This document shows positions 16,369 to 25,905 of a stretch of DNA of 64,000 nucleotides, piece after piece. This DNA is from Compostimonas suwonensis (GTDB taxonomy: Bacteria > Actinomycetota > Actinomycetes > Actinomycetales > Microbacteriaceae). Position numbers and translations under genes: made by a program. Numbering within the stretch: position 1 is the first letter of the stretch; each line of letters begins with the position of its first letter. The notes below the pieces were generated by a model. The model saw nothing but the letters and a program-made list of their open reading frames with translations. It had not been told where the DNA came from and ran no database searches. The DNA lies in assembly GCF_002797855.1 (NCBI RefSeq), contig NZ_PGFB01000005.1, forward strand, positions 1 through 64,000, written 5' to 3'.

Positions 16369-17610
16369 TCACAGCCTTTCGATGATCGTCGCGTTGGCCA
16401 TGCCGCCGCCTTCGCACATGGTCTGCAGACCGAACCGCCCGCCGGTCGCCTCGAGGTGGGCGAGCATCGTTCCGAGCAGACGGGTGCCCGAGGATCCGAG
16501 GGCGTGACCGAGGGCGATCGCCCCGCCCCACGGGTTGAGCCGCTCGGGGTCTGCTCCGAACTCGCGCTGCCAGAGGATCGGCACGGGCGCGAACGCCTCG
16601 TTGACCTCGTAGACGTCGATGTCGCCGATGCCCAGACCCGCGCGTTCGAGCGCCTTCCTCGTCGCGGGGATCACCCCGGTGAGCATCAGGAGGGGATCGC
16701 TGCCGACCACCGAGAAGCTGTGGAAACGCGCTCGCGGCCTCAGCCCGAGCCGGCGGGCACGCTCGGCGCTCATGATGAGAGCGGCCGAGGCCCCGTCGGT
16801 GAGCGGCGAGGAGTTGCCCGCCGTGATCCGCCAGTCGATCTCGGGGAAGCGGGCGGCGAGCTCCTCGCTGTAGAAGGCCGGTCGCAGCTCGGCGAGCGAG
16901 GCCGCGGTCGTGCCCGGGCGCACCGTCTCGTCGACGGGGATGCCGCGGCTCGCGACATCCGCTCGCCCGCTGTCGCTCGGGGCCGGGGCCGCCGAGCCCA
17001 CGCCCGCAGCGACGAGCTGCCCGTCGAAGGCCCCCGCGGCAGCGGCGCGGGCGGCCCGTTCGTGCGAGCGGGCCGAGTACTCGTCGAGCTCCGCCCGGTC
17101 GATGCCCCAGCGGGCGGCGATGAGCTCGGCCGAGACGCCCTGGCCGACGAGCCCCTCCGGGTAGCGGGCGTGCATCCGCTCCCCCGCCTGATCCTGCCCG
17201 ATGAGGGAGGAGCCGAGCGGCACCCGGCTCATCGACTCCACCCCGCACGCGATGGCCACGTCGTAACTGCCGGCGAGCACGCCCTGCGCCGCGAAGGTCG
17301 CCGCCTGCTGGCTCGAGCCGCACTGCCGATCGATGGTCGTGCCCGGAACCGATTCGGGGAAGCCCGCGCCGAGGAGGGCCGTGCGGGTCACGTTGAGCCC
17401 CTGCTCGCCGGCCTGTGTCACGCAACCGCCGAGAACGTCGTCGACGGCGGCCGGGTCGAGGCCGTTGCGCTCGACGAGCTGCCCCAGCACTCCGGCGAGC
17501 AGTTCGGCCGGATGCAGGTGCGAGAGCATCCCACCCCGTTTGCCGCGACCGCTCGGCGTGCGAACGACATCGACGATCACGGCGTCCCTGCCTGTTATGG
17601 CATCACCCAT
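16369..17610 (-). CDS. Thiolase (acetyl-CoA C-acyltransferase)
   Basis: Cleaves 3-ketoacyl-CoA with CoA to acetyl-CoA and a shortened acyl-CoA. The nucleophilic cysteine lies in [19 protein letters not shown]. The other family motifs are [33 protein letters not shown] with its active-site histidine, and the second catalytic cysteine in [13 protein letters not shown]. At 413 residues it is slightly longer than usual because of a stretch near residues 195-225 rich in Ala and Ser. It is the middle gene of the aldehyde dehydrogenase-thiolase-SDR operon, 33 bases behind the first gene. The chain-length preference is not visible. Confidence 0.93.
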   Translation of the reverse strand: MGDAITGRDAVIVDVVRTPSGRGKRGGMLSHLHPAELLAGVLGQLVERNGLDPAAVDDVLGGCVTQAGEQGLNVTRTALLGAGFPESVPGTTIDRQCGSSQQAATFAAQGVLAGSYDVAIACGVESMSRVPLGSSLIGQDQAGERMHARYPEGLVGQGVSAELIAARWGIDRAELDEYSARSHERAARAAAAGAFDGQLVAAGVGSAAPAPSDSGRADVASRGIPVDETVRPGTTAASLAELRPAFYSEELAARFPEIDWRITAGNSSPLTDGASAALIMSAERARRLGLRPRARFHSFSVVGSDPLLMLTGVIPATRKALERAGLGIGDIDVYEVNEAFAPVPILWQREFGADPERLNPWGGAIALGHALGSSGTRLLGTMLAHLEATGGRFGLQTMCEGGGMANATIIERL

Positions 17611-17643
17611 CCCGCCCGCCCCTCCCCGCCGTCAGACTCGCCG

Positions 17644-19116
17644 TCATGCGAACGGCGACGGCGTCATCGTGTACTTGGTCGAGAGGTACTCGTGAATGCC
17701 CTCGAAGCCGCCCTCCCGCCCCAGCCCCGACTGCTTGATGCCGCCGAAGGGCGCCGCCGCGTTCGAGATGACCCCGGCGTTGAGCCCCATCATGCCCGTC
17801 TGCAGGCGTTCGATCATACGCTGACCGCGCGCCAGGTCGCGCGTGTAGACGTAGCTCACGAGGCCGTACTCGGTGTCGTTCGCGAGCCGCACGGCGTCGT
17901 CCTCGTCGTCGAAGGGCACGATCGAGACCACCGGCCCGAAGATCTCCTCGCGCAGGATGTCGCTGCCCTCCGTCACCCCCGTGATCACGGTCGGCGCGAA
18001 GAAGTGCCCCTCCCCCTCCACCCGCTCGCCGCCGGCGACGAGTCTCGCGCCGCGCGCGACCGCGTCCTTCACGAGGCGCGAGGCCTTCTCGACCGCGTCC
18101 TCGTCGATGAGCGGGCCGATGCCCACACCCTCCTCGGTGCCGCGGCCGATCCGGAGGCGGGCGACGCGCTCGGTGATGCGGGTCGCGAACTCGTCGGCGA
18201 TCGAGCGGTGCACGATGAAGCGGTTGGCGGCCGTGCACGCCTCCCCGACGTTGCGGAACTTCGCCGCCATCGCGCCGTCGACGGCCCTGTCGAGATCGGC
18301 GTCGGCGAAGACCACGAAGGGCGCGTTGCCCCCGAGCTCCATGCTCGTGCGCAGCACGTTGTCGGCCGCGAGTTTGAGCAGGCCGACGCCCACCGGGGTC
18401 GAACCGGTGAAGCTCAGTTTGCGCAGGCGCGGGTCGGAGAGGATCGGCGCCGACACCTCCTTCGACGAGGAGGTCGTGAGCACGTTGAGCACACCGGCGG
18501 GCAGACCGACGTCGTCGAGCAGCTTGGCGAAGTACAGGGTGGTGAGCGGCGTGAGGGCCGCGGGCTTGACCACCACAGTGCATCCTGCCGCGAGCGCCGG
18601 AGCGACCTTGCGGGTGGCCATGGCGAGCGGGAAGTTCCAGGGGGTGATCAGGTAGCTCGGCCCGACCGGGTGCTGGGAGACGATGGTGCGGCCCGTGCCC
18701 TCGGGGTTGATGCCGTAGCGCCCCGTTATGCGCACCGCCTCCTCGCTGAACCAGCGCAGGAACTCGCCGCCGTACGTCACCTCGCCCTGCGACTCGGCCA
18801 GGGTCTTGCCCATCTCGAGCGTCATGAGCAGGGCGAAGTCGTCGCGGCGCTTCTGCAGCAGGTCGAAGGCCGCGCGCAGGATCTCGCCGCGCTGCCGGGG
18901 CGCCGTGCTCGCCCAGTCGGCGGATGCCGCGACCGCGGCGTCGAGGGCGGATGCCGCGTCGCCCGGCGTCGCGTCGGCGATCGTCGCGATCGTGCGCCCG
19001 GTCGACGGGTCTTCGACTCCGAGTGTCGCCCCGCTCGACGAGGCACGCCAGGCCCCTCCGATGAAGAGCGAGCTCGGCACCCGCGCGAGCAGTTCGCTTT
19101 CCGACGTGTCTGACAT
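17644..19116 (-). CDS. gabD: NAD(P)-dependent succinate-semialdehyde dehydrogenase-like ALDH
   Basis: Oxidises an aldehyde to the acid. The general-base glutamate lies in TSMELGGNAPFVVF and the catalytic cysteine in FRNVGEACTAANRFIVH, both in the form typical of succinate-semialdehyde dehydrogenases. The cofactor site is in TPWNFPLAMATRKVAPALAA. I used the ATG at 19116, which has a perfect GGAGGAG upstream; this gives 490 residues. It is the first gene of a three-gene operon with thiolase and SDR. The operon context would also suit a longer-chain aldehyde, so the exact substrate remains open. Confidence 0.85.
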   Translation of the reverse strand: MSDTSESELLARVPSSLFIGGAWRASSSGATLGVEDPSTGRTIATIADATPGDAASALDAAVAASADWASTAPRQRGEILRAAFDLLQKRRDDFALLMTLEMGKTLAESQGEVTYGGEFLRWFSEEAVRITGRYGINPEGTGRTIVSQHPVGPSYLITPWNFPLAMATRKVAPALAAGCTVVVKPAALTPLTTLYFAKLLDDVGLPAGVLNVLTTSSSKEVSAPILSDPRLRKLSFTGSTPVGVGLLKLAADNVLRTSMELGGNAPFVVFADADLDRAVDGAMAAKFRNVGEACTAANRFIVHRSIADEFATRITERVARLRIGRGTEEGVGIGPLIDEDAVEKASRLVKDAVARGARLVAGGERVEGEGHFFAPTVITGVTEGSDILREEIFGPVVSIVPFDDEDDAVRLANDTEYGLVSYVYTRDLARGQRMIERLQTGMMGLNAGVISNAAAPFGGIKQSGLGREGGFEGIHEYLSTKYTMTPSPFA

Positions 19117-19391
19117 GTCTCCTCCTCCGCGCACCCCGCCGCCCGGAGGCCCGCTCTCCTCACTCTATGCCCGTCCTCTCGGCCCGCGGCAGCCCGCCCT
19201 CTGTCCCACCCCACGTGCAGGACCCAGGCCTCCCCCTCTCCCGCGCCGCATCCCGAATGCAGCACATCTCGTGGTCAGAGGTGGTTTCCGTGACAGAACA
19301 CGAGGGATACGAGAGGATCGCCTGCATGTGGGTCGGGGGCTCGAAGGATCTCCTGCATTCGGGTCAGGAGAGACGATGGGTCGACGACCGC
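19117..19391. repeat. Gene-free spacer with dispersed repeat words
   Basis: No gene is seen. The spacer holds several relatives of one word: CCCACGTGCAGGACCC near 19209-19224, GAATGCAG near 19255-19262, CCTGCATGTGGGTC near 19322-19335 and TCCTGCATTCGGGTC near 19351-19365. The same words form the hairpin arms at 7117-7151. They lie in both orientations and could pair with one another, so the spacer may fold into hairpins ending the MMPL transcript. Confidence 0.45.
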
Positions 19392-21737
19392 TCAGTGCTC
19401 GCTCGGGCTGCTCGCGTGCGCCCCGGCCGGGCCGGGATCCGTGAGACGGCCGGATGCCGCGTGCGCACCGTGATGCTCGTCGTCGACCGGTGCCGGCGAG
19501 GCGTGCGCCCCCGCATGCCCGCCGTCGGTGCGCGCCAGCCTCGACGGCCACCAGACACGCCTGCCCAGGTCGTAGGCGAGCGCGGGCACGAGCAGCGAGC
19601 GCACCACGAGGGTGTCGAGCAGCACCCCGAAGGCCACGATGAAGGCGATCTGGGCGAGGAACAGGATCGGGATGACCCCGAGCGCCGCGAAGGTCGCCGC
19701 GAGCACGAGCCCCGCCGAGGTGATGACCCCGCCCGTCGCCGCGAGGCCGCGCAGGATGCCGGGCCGGGTTCCGTAGCGCAGCGACTCCTCCCGCACCCGT
19801 GTCATGAGGAAGATGTTGTAGTCGATGCCGAGCGCCACGAGGAAGACGAAGCCGAAGAGCGGAACCGAGGGGTCGGCCCCCGGGAAGTCGAAGACCGTGT
19901 CGAACACGAGTGCCGAGACCCCCAGCGCCGCCCCGAACGACAGCACGACGCTCAGCACGAGCAGCACGGGCGCGAGCACGGCGCGCAGCAGGAGCATGAG
20001 GATGAGCAGGATCACCACGAGCACGATCGGGATGATGGTGTTGCGGTCGTGGATCGCGGCGGCGTTCGAGTCCACGGCGGTCGCCGTCGCCCCGCCCACG
20101 AGGATCTGATCACCCTCGGGGAGCGCGGCGAAGGAGTCGCGCAGCTGCGTGACGACGGATTCCGCGGCCGCCGAGTCCGGGGCATCCGCGAGCGTCACCT
20201 GCAGCAGCACACGGCCGTCGACGACGGTCGGCTGCCCCGCCGGGGTTCCGGGCGGGCCCTGCGCCTGAAGGCCGTCGCCGGTCACCGGGGCGGATCCGCT
20301 CGGCGAGTCGGCGGAGACGACGGCCACGCTGCTGACCCCGTCGTTCGCGAGGGCCGCGTCCGCGACATCCTGCAGCTCGTCGTCGGGCGCGACGACGAGA
20401 GCCGGGCTGCCCGAGCCTCCCGGGAAGTGCTCGCCGAGCGCGGCCTGCCCGTCGCGGGCCTCGGATGCCGCGAGCACGAGCTCGCTCTGGGCGACCCCGT
20501 CGGCCCGCAGCTGAGTGACGCCGAACGACAGCGCCACGAGCGCGAGCGTGCAGACGACCCAGATCGTGCGCGGCCGTCTCGCGATCCCCCGGCCGAGGCG
20601 GGGCCACAGGCCGCGCGCGGTGTCGCCGACGAGCACGGGATGCGCGCTGCCGTAGCGGGGCAGCAGCGGCCAGAACGAGACGCGCCCGCAGGCGAGGAGC
20701 AGGGCGGGCAGCAGGGTGAGCGCGGCGAGCAGCGAGAAGACGATGCCGACAGCCGCGACGGGGCCGAGGGCTTTGTTCGAGTTGAGGTCGCTGAACAGCA
20801 GGCAGAGCAGGCCCACGATCACGGTGCCGCCCGAGGCCAGGATGGGCTCGGCCGAGCGCCTCAGGGCGTCCCAGCTCGCGCTCCAGCGCCGCAGGTTGTC
20901 GCGCAGGGCCTCCCGGTAGCGCGAGACGTAGAGCAGCGAGTAGTCGGTCGCCGCCCCGATCACGAGGATGAAGAGGATGCCCTGCACCTGCCCGTTGAGC
21001 AGCACGATGCCCGCCTTGGCGAGCCACCAGACCGTGAGGATGCTCGCGCACAGGGCGAAGAGCGAGGTCACGAGCACGAGCACCGGCAGCAGCGGCGAGC
21101 GGTAGACGACGATCAGGATGACGAACACGGCGGCGAGCGCCACGAGCAGCAGGATGCCGTCGATGCCCGCGAAGGCGCCGACCAGGTCGGCCGTGAACCC
21201 GGCCGGACCCGTGACGTACACCTCGAGCCCCGCGGGGGCGCCGTCGCCGAGCTGCTCGCGGATGTCCCCGACGATCGCATCGACCTCGCCGCTCGCGTCG
21301 AGCGGCACGAAGACCTGGGCGGCCTCGCCGTCGTCCGACTCGATCACGGGCGAGACGTCGCCGGCCACCCCCTCCGTGGTCGCCAGCCCGGATGCCGCGG
21401 ACTGCAGGAACGCGCGGTCGCCGTCGTCGAGCCCGCCCGCCCTCACGGCGAGCACGATCGCGGGGATCGCATCGCTCTCGCTGAAGCCCGCCTGGAGCTC
21501 CTGCACCCGGGTGGCGTCGGCGCTCGCCGGCAGGAAGCTCGTCTGGTCGTTGCTCGAGACCTCGTCGACCTTGCCGAAGTACGGCCCGCCGATCGCGGCG
21601 GCGCCCAGCCAGACCACGATGAGCACGGCCGGGATGAGCGCCCTCAGCCACAGCGGCACGCGGCTGCCGAACCGCCGGGACCGCTCCGGAGACCCGTGCT
21701 GCTCGGGAGACGGAGACTGCTCGGGAGACCCGGGCAT
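19392..21737 (-). CDS. MMPL/RND-family membrane transporter
   Basis: A 781-residue protein with the MMPL duplication. Each half has one transmembrane helix, a large extracytoplasmic loop, and a block of five or six helices. The first block includes FILVIGAATDYSLLYVSRYR and the second GFVFLVALGIDYNIFLMTRV; both hold the conserved D-Y pair used for proton relay. The C-terminal 60 residues are a hydrophilic tail rich in His, Ala and Gly. It starts five bases after the pncA stop. Family members export lipids or hydrophobic compounds (MmpL, ActII-3, YdfJ); the cargo is unknown. Confidence 0.92.
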   Translation of the reverse strand: MPGSPEQSPSPEQHGSPERSRRFGSRVPLWLRALIPAVLIVVWLGAAAIGGPYFGKVDEVSSNDQTSFLPASADATRVQELQAGFSESDAIPAIVLAVRAGGLDDGDRAFLQSAASGLATTEGVAGDVSPVIESDDGEAAQVFVPLDASGEVDAIVGDIREQLGDGAPAGLEVYVTGPAGFTADLVGAFAGIDGILLLVALAAVFVILIVVYRSPLLPVLVLVTSLFALCASILTVWWLAKAGIVLLNGQVQGILFILVIGAATDYSLLYVSRYREALRDNLRRWSASWDALRRSAEPILASGGTVIVGLLCLLFSDLNSNKALGPVAAVGIVFSLLAALTLLPALLLACGRVSFWPLLPRYGSAHPVLVGDTARGLWPRLGRGIARRPRTIWVVCTLALVALSFGVTQLRADGVAQSELVLAASEARDGQAALGEHFPGGSGSPALVVAPDDELQDVADAALANDGVSSVAVVSADSPSGSAPVTGDGLQAQGPPGTPAGQPTVVDGRVLLQVTLADAPDSAAAESVVTQLRDSFAALPEGDQILVGGATATAVDSNAAAIHDRNTIIPIVLVVILLILMLLLRAVLAPVLLVLSVVLSFGAALGVSALVFDTVFDFPGADPSVPLFGFVFLVALGIDYNIFLMTRVREESLRYGTRPGILRGLAATGGVITSAGLVLAATFAALGVIPILFLAQIAFIVAFGVLLDTLVVRSLLVPALAYDLGRRVWWPSRLARTDGGHAGAHASPAPVDDEHHGAHAASGRLTDPGPAGAHASSPSEH

Positions 21738-21742
21738 GACGA

Positions 21743-22336
21743 TCAGAGCCCGGCGGTGTTCGAGCTCAGGACCTCTGCCCCGGCATCCCGCAGCTCGCGC
21801 AGCGCCGCCTCGCTCGACTCGGGGGCGACGCCGGCCACGAGGTCGCTGAAGACGCGCACCTCGGTGCCCTGTTCGAGCGCGTCGAGCGCGGAGGCCCGCA
21901 CGCAGTAGTCGGTCGCGATGCCGACGACGTCGATCTCGGTGATGCCCAGTCGCTCGATGATCTCGGGCACGGTCTCGCCGTCCTGGGTCACGCCCTCGTA
22001 GATCGAGTAGGCGGGCTTGCCCTGGCCTTTGCGGATGTGGATGTCGACGTCCTTCGTCGAGAGCGCCGGATGGTAGTCGGCGCCGGGCGTGCCCGAGACG
22101 CAGTGCACGGGCCAGGTGTCGACATAGTCGGGCGCCTCGCCCGTCGCGAAGTGGCCGCCGTTGTCGTTGTCGCCGTCGTGCCAGTCGCGCGAGGCGAAGA
22201 CGTGGTCGTAGGCCTGCGGGTGCGCGTCGAGCAGCCGGGTCACACCGGCCGCCACGGCCGCGCCGCCGTCGACCCCGAGAGCACCGCCCTCGGTGAAGTC
22301 GTTCTGCACGTCGATGATGAAGAGTGCTCGTGCCAT
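21743..22336 (-). CDS. pncA: Nicotinamidase
   Basis: Hydrolyses nicotinamide to nicotinate in NAD salvage. An isochorismatase-fold protein of 197 residues with the catalytic aspartate in ALFIIDVQNDFTEGG, the metal-ligand region SRDWHDGDNDNGGHF, the lysine in DIHIRKG and the nucleophilic cysteine in GIATDYCVRASALDAL. I used the ATG at 22336, preceded by GAAGG; an in-frame start at 22384 would add 16 residues that look like linker. It is transcribed just ahead of the MMPL transporter, with a five-base gap, but a shared function is not evident. Confidence 0.93.
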   Translation of the reverse strand: MARALFIIDVQNDFTEGGALGVDGGAAVAAGVTRLLDAHPQAYDHVFASRDWHDGDNDNGGHFATGEAPDYVDTWPVHCVSGTPGADYHPALSTKDVDIHIRKGQGKPAYSIYEGVTQDGETVPEIIERLGITEIDVVGIATDYCVRASALDALEQGTEVRVFSDLVAGVAPESSEAALRELRDAGAEVLSSNTAGL

Positions 22337-22474
22337 GGTCTTCCGCCCTTCGCCGGACGCCGCCTCGGAGTCCGCTTCCGACATCCCGCCCGTACGGCGA
22401 TCCTACGCCGCCGGGCCGATCATTCCTCAGCCAGCTTACTAAATTCGGGAGCCCGAGGCATCCGGATCACGACC

Positions 22475-23962
22475 TCAGTTGTTGGAGAGATTGTCGCCGC
22501 AACGCCAGAAGCCCGTGGTGATCGTGTCGATCGCCTGCTTGGCGTCGTCGCTCACATCGCCGAGGGCGTACACCGCGAAGGTGAGCGTCGTGCCGTCCTG
22601 CGCGTAGACGACGCCCGCGAGCGTGTAGCCCGTGTCGATCCAGCCGGTCTTCGCCCAGACGGCGCCGTCGGCGTCGGAGTTCGCGCCCGTGAAACGGTCG
22701 CTGTACGAGAGGGAGCCCTTCTCGCCCGAGATCGGAAGGCCGTCGAGGATGACCCCGAGGGTGCCCTCCCGGGCGTTCACCTTCCTCATGAGCTGCGTGA
22801 GATACGAGGGCGGCACGGCGTTGTTGTCGCTGAGGCCCGAGCCGTCGGCGATCACGATGCCCGTCGTGTCGATGCCGTAGGCCTGCAGGGCTTTCGGGAT
22901 CGCGCTGTTCAGCGCCGAGAAGGAGTTGCCGTCGCCCGACACGATGGCCGTGAGCCGCGCGAGCATCTCGGCGATCGTGTTGTCGCTGACGACGAGCGCC
23001 TGCTGGATGAGCGTCGACACGGGTGCGGACTGCACCTGCCCGAGGACCGCGGCGCCGGCCGGCGCGGTTCCGCGCTGGATGTCGAGACCCCCGCCGAGCT
23101 CGTCGGCGAAGGCCTCGCCGGCCCGGCCGACCGGGTCCTCGCTGCGCTCGGAGGTGCTGTCGTAGGGGCTGTCGCGGTCGCCGTCGACCTGCAGGGCGGT
23201 GATCTCGGGCATGTAGCCGTCGAACAGCTCCTTGCGGTTCCAGCTCGGCTCCCACGCCGGGTCGGCGAAGTAGCTCGAATCGAGCACGAGGCTCGTGATC
23301 GGCGTGCCCGCGGTGGCCGGATCGGCCTCCCAGGCGGCCTCCACCTGCGCGGCGAGGTCGTCGAGGTGCGCGGCGCCCGGGTAGACCGACTCGTCGCCGC
23401 TCGGAGTGCGGGAGAGCGTGAGGTCGCCGCCGCCCACGAACACGACGGAGCCCGGCGTGGCCCCCTTCACGACCGTGGTCGTCGCGCGGTAGTCGGGGCC
23501 GAGCACCTGCAGGGCAGCCGCCGAGGTCAGGAGCTTGAGCACGCTCGCCGTGCGCGACGGGGTCTGCCCGCCACGGTCGAAGAGCACCTCGCCGGTCGTC
23601 GCGTTGACGACCTGCCCCTGGAAGTCCGCGAGGCGCGGGTCGGCGGCCAGGTCGGCGACCGAGCAGGTGCGCAGGCGGCTCGCGGCCGGAACCGCCGCGG
23701 GCGCGGGGCGCGGCGGCGGGGTCGTCGCCGTCGGCGTCGGGCTCGCAGATGCCGCGGCCACGGGTGTCGGCGACGGCTCGGGCGCAGCGGCTCCCGCGAC
23801 GACCGCTCCCGTGCCCAGCAGCGCGAAGACGAGCGCGCCGCCGCCGATCGCCCAGGCGCGCGGGTGCCGCCGGAAGAAGGAGCCGAAACCTGCGCGCGGG
23901 GTCGCCGTGACATCCGTCACGTCGCCGCTCGTCCCATCGTCATCCGGATTTCGCACCCGCAC
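22475..23962 (-). CDS. dacB: D-alanyl-D-alanine carboxypeptidase/endopeptidase (PBP4 type)
   Basis: A class C penicillin-binding protein that trims or cleaves peptidoglycan cross-links outside the membrane. The N-terminus has about 30 cytoplasmic residues, a single membrane anchor (ALVFALLGTGAVVAGAA) and a Pro/Thr/Ala-rich linker to about residue 95. The catalytic motifs appear in order: SVLK near residue 141, SDN in ALVVSDNTIAEML, and KTG in AVWAKTGWIDTGYTL. Length is 495 residues and the start is a GTG. The gene stands alone on its strand, about 140 bases before the pncA promoter region. Confidence 0.92.
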   Translation of the reverse strand: MRVRNPDDDGTSGDVTDVTATPRAGFGSFFRRHPRAWAIGGGALVFALLGTGAVVAGAAAPEPSPTPVAAASASPTPTATTPPPRPAPAAVPAASRLRTCSVADLAADPRLADFQGQVVNATTGEVLFDRGGQTPSRTASVLKLLTSAAALQVLGPDYRATTTVVKGATPGSVVFVGGGDLTLSRTPSGDESVYPGAAHLDDLAAQVEAAWEADPATAGTPITSLVLDSSYFADPAWEPSWNRKELFDGYMPEITALQVDGDRDSPYDSTSERSEDPVGRAGEAFADELGGGLDIQRGTAPAGAAVLGQVQSAPVSTLIQQALVVSDNTIAEMLARLTAIVSGDGNSFSALNSAIPKALQAYGIDTTGIVIADGSGLSDNNAVPPSYLTQLMRKVNAREGTLGVILDGLPISGEKGSLSYSDRFTGANSDADGAVWAKTGWIDTGYTLAGVVYAQDGTTLTFAVYALGDVSDDAKQAIDTITTGFWRCGDNLSNN

Positions 23963-24024
23963 AGCCTACCCGCGCGCGCCTGGGCGAGGCCTCCGAGGAA
24001 CCCGGGAGGGCCGGCATCCGAGGC

Positions 24025-25008
24025 TCATTCGCCGGGGTAGCGCACGCCGATCTGCTCGCGGACGGTGTCGAGGATCTGCATGATCGACACCGACTCCTCG
24101 GGCGAGAGGATGGTGCTCGCGATGCTGCCGGCCTCGATGAGGCCTTCGGCCTCGGCGGCCTGGTACTGCATCCCCCGGCCGAGGACCGTCGACTCGTAGC
24201 TCTCGACGACGGCACCCTCGGCGTCGTAGACCCGGAACGTCGTCGCCGTGTACCAGACGCTGTCGATGTCGATGCGCCCCTCGGTGCCGATGACGCTCGC
24301 CGTGTTCGGCCCGCGGGTGTTGCTCGACGAGAGGGTCGTGGCGATCTGGCCGTCGGCGTAGTGGAAGATCGTGGCGACCTGCGCGTCGGCGCCGGTCTGC
24401 CTGAGGCTCGCGCTCGCGTGGATGGTCTGCGGTGTGCCGAAGACCTGCGAGCTGAACGAGATCGGGTAGATGCCGAGGTCGAGCAGGGCGCCGCCGCCGA
24501 GGGCGAGGTCGTTGAGGCGGTGGGCGGGGTCGTCGGAGATCTTCTGGGTGTGGTCGGCGATGATCGAACGCACCTCGCCGAGCGCGCCGGAGGCGATGAT
24601 CTCGCGGATGCGCACCATGTGCGGCAGGAACCGGGTCCACATGGCCTCGAGCACGAGCAGGTTCTTCTCGGCGGCGAGGTCGACGACCTCGCGGGCCTCG
24701 CGCGCGTTGATCGTGATCGGCTTCTCGATGAGCACGTGCTTGCCCGCGTTCAGAGCGAGCTTCGCGTTCTCGGCGTGGAGGGGGTGGGGGGTCGAGACGT
24801 AGACGATGTCGACCTCGGGGTCGGCGACCAGGGCCTCGTAGCTGGGGTGGGCGTTGGGGATGCCGTACTCCGCGGCGAAGGCGTCCGCGCTCTGCTGCGA
24901 CCTGGAGCCGACAGCCGTGACCGTGTGGCCGTTCGCGACGAGGTCGCTTGCGAACGCGTGGGCGATACCGCCCGTCGCGAGGATTCCCCAGCGGATGGTT
25001 CCAGCCAT
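24025..25008 (-). CDS. Gfo/Idh/MocA-family oxidoreductase
   Basis: An NAD(P)-dependent dehydrogenase probably acting on a sugar or cyclitol. The Rossmann motif is WGILATGGIAHAFA at the N-terminus. The family lysine motif is VLIEKPITINAREAREV near residue 97. The C-terminal alpha/beta domain includes LGGGALLDLGIYPISFSS, where the GxxxDxGxY pattern is characteristic. At 327 residues it has normal length. It is a single-gene unit, divergent from the PadR operon with a 147-base gap. The substrate is unknown. Confidence 0.9.
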   Translation of the reverse strand: MAGTIRWGILATGGIAHAFASDLVANGHTVTAVGSRSQQSADAFAAEYGIPNAHPSYEALVADPEVDIVYVSTPHPLHAENAKLALNAGKHVLIEKPITINAREAREVVDLAAEKNLLVLEAMWTRFLPHMVRIREIIASGALGEVRSIIADHTQKISDDPAHRLNDLALGGGALLDLGIYPISFSSQVFGTPQTIHASASLRQTGADAQVATIFHYADGQIATTLSSSNTRGPNTASVIGTEGRIDIDSVWYTATTFRVYDAEGAVVESYESTVLGRGMQYQAAEAEGLIEAGSIASTILSPEESVSIMQILDTVREQIGVRYPGE

Positions 25009-25120
25009 GTCGGTGCCCTTCGTCGTCGCAGCACCGCGGTTCCGTCACGGTGCCGACCTTCAAGATACGGCAAAACGCGGCCGCGCGAGCGGCTCACATC
25101 CTCGGACGACCCCTACTAGG

Positions 25121-25149
25121 TAGACAGACTATCTATACCGTCATATTAT
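25121..25149 (+). promoter_or_regulatory. padR promoter, leaderless geometry
   Basis: TAGACA at 25121-25126, a 17-base spacer and TATTAT at 25144-25149 form a good promoter. The ATG of the PadR gene follows after exactly six bases, so the mRNA should begin at the start codon. The imperfect inverted repeat AGGTAG..CTATCT at 25118-25135 overlaps the -35 box and is a likely autoregulatory PadR site. Confidence 0.6.
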
Positions 25150-25155
25150 CTAGCC

Positions 25156-25494
25156 ATGAGTGCTGATTGGCCGGGCGAGTGGCTGCGCGGAGTACTGGAG
25201 ACGATGGTCCTCTCAATCGTCTCCGAGCGCGACAGCTACGGCTACCTGATCGCTTCCCGTCTCGACGAGGCCGGGCTCGGTGCGGTCAAAGGCGGAACCC
25301 TCTACCCCTTGCTCAATCGGCTCGAGTCGGACGGCGCCCTGGCCTCGGAGTGGCGGCGGGGCGACGGCGGCCCCGGCCGGAAGTTCTACGCACTGACGGG
25401 GCACGGGCAGCAACGGCTGGAGCGGCAGCGGGCTCAGTGGGCGCTTTTCGCCGAGCTCAGCTCCGCCGTCATCGACGGGAGGACGAGATCATGA
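25156..25494 (+). CDS. PadR-family transcriptional regulator
   Basis: A 112-residue winged-helix protein of the PadR type. Visible features are GVLETMVLSIVSERDSYGYL, the recognition region GGTLYPLLNRLESDGALASE and the wing GGPGRKFYALTGHGQQRL. The ATG lies six bases after a good -10 box, suggesting a leaderless transcript. Its stop codon overlaps the ATG of the next gene, a membrane protein that PadR proteins of this kind commonly control. The signal sensed is unknown. Confidence 0.92.
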   Translation: MSADWPGEWLRGVLETMVLSIVSERDSYGYLIASRLDEAGLGAVKGGTLYPLLNRLESDGALASEWRRGDGGPGRKFYALTGHGQQRLERQRAQWALFAELSSAVIDGRTRS

Positions 25495-25904
25495 CCGATG
25501 AGGTGCGGAGATACACGAATCGGCTCGTCTTCGAGCTTCGGCTTCGCGACGTGCCGGGCGAGGTGATCGGCGACGCTGTCGCGCAGGTGGAGAGCCACGT
25601 CGCCGACACGGGCGAGAGTCCCGAATCCGCTTTCGGCAGACCGCGCGACTATGCGAGATCCTGGGCGGCCCCTCGGCATCCGGTGCGGCGATGGCCGCTC
25701 TACCTGGCCAACGGAGCCCTCGGCTTCGGATTCGGCTGTCTCCTGATCCTCGGAATCCTCGGCGCCGCACGGAACGAGGAGGTCGCCTGGGGCCTCAGCC
25801 CCGTCATCGCGATCGTCGTCGGGGCGCTCGGCCTCATCGCCTACGCCGTTCTCGTCGTCGTCATCGCGGCGGGCCGGATCACCGATCCGAGGAAGGGGCT
25901 CTGA
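25491..25904 (+). CDS. HAAS-type small membrane protein
   Basis: A 137-residue protein with a soluble N-terminal region that resembles the HAAS or DUF1700/DUF1048-like signalling domain (LRDVPGEVIGDAVAQVESHV). Two transmembrane helices follow at about residues 68-90 and 100-126. It starts at an ATG overlapping the PadR stop and is co-transcribed with it. Such PadR-HAAS pairs are widespread in Gram-positive bacteria and are linked to envelope stress; the role here is inferred from that pairing. Confidence 0.75.
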   Translation: MTDEVRRYTNRLVFELRLRDVPGEVIGDAVAQVESHVADTGESPESAFGRPRDYARSWAAPRHPVRRWPLYLANGALGFGFGCLLILGILGAARNEEVAWGLSPVIAIVVGALGLIAYAVLVVVIAAGRITDPRKGL

Positions 25905-25905
25905 C

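Noticed and set aside
16456-21908. Two very long plus-strand frames (885 and 913 codons)
   Set aside because: Both lie opposite thiolase, ALDH and MMPL genes and show low-complexity His/Arg/Glu text.
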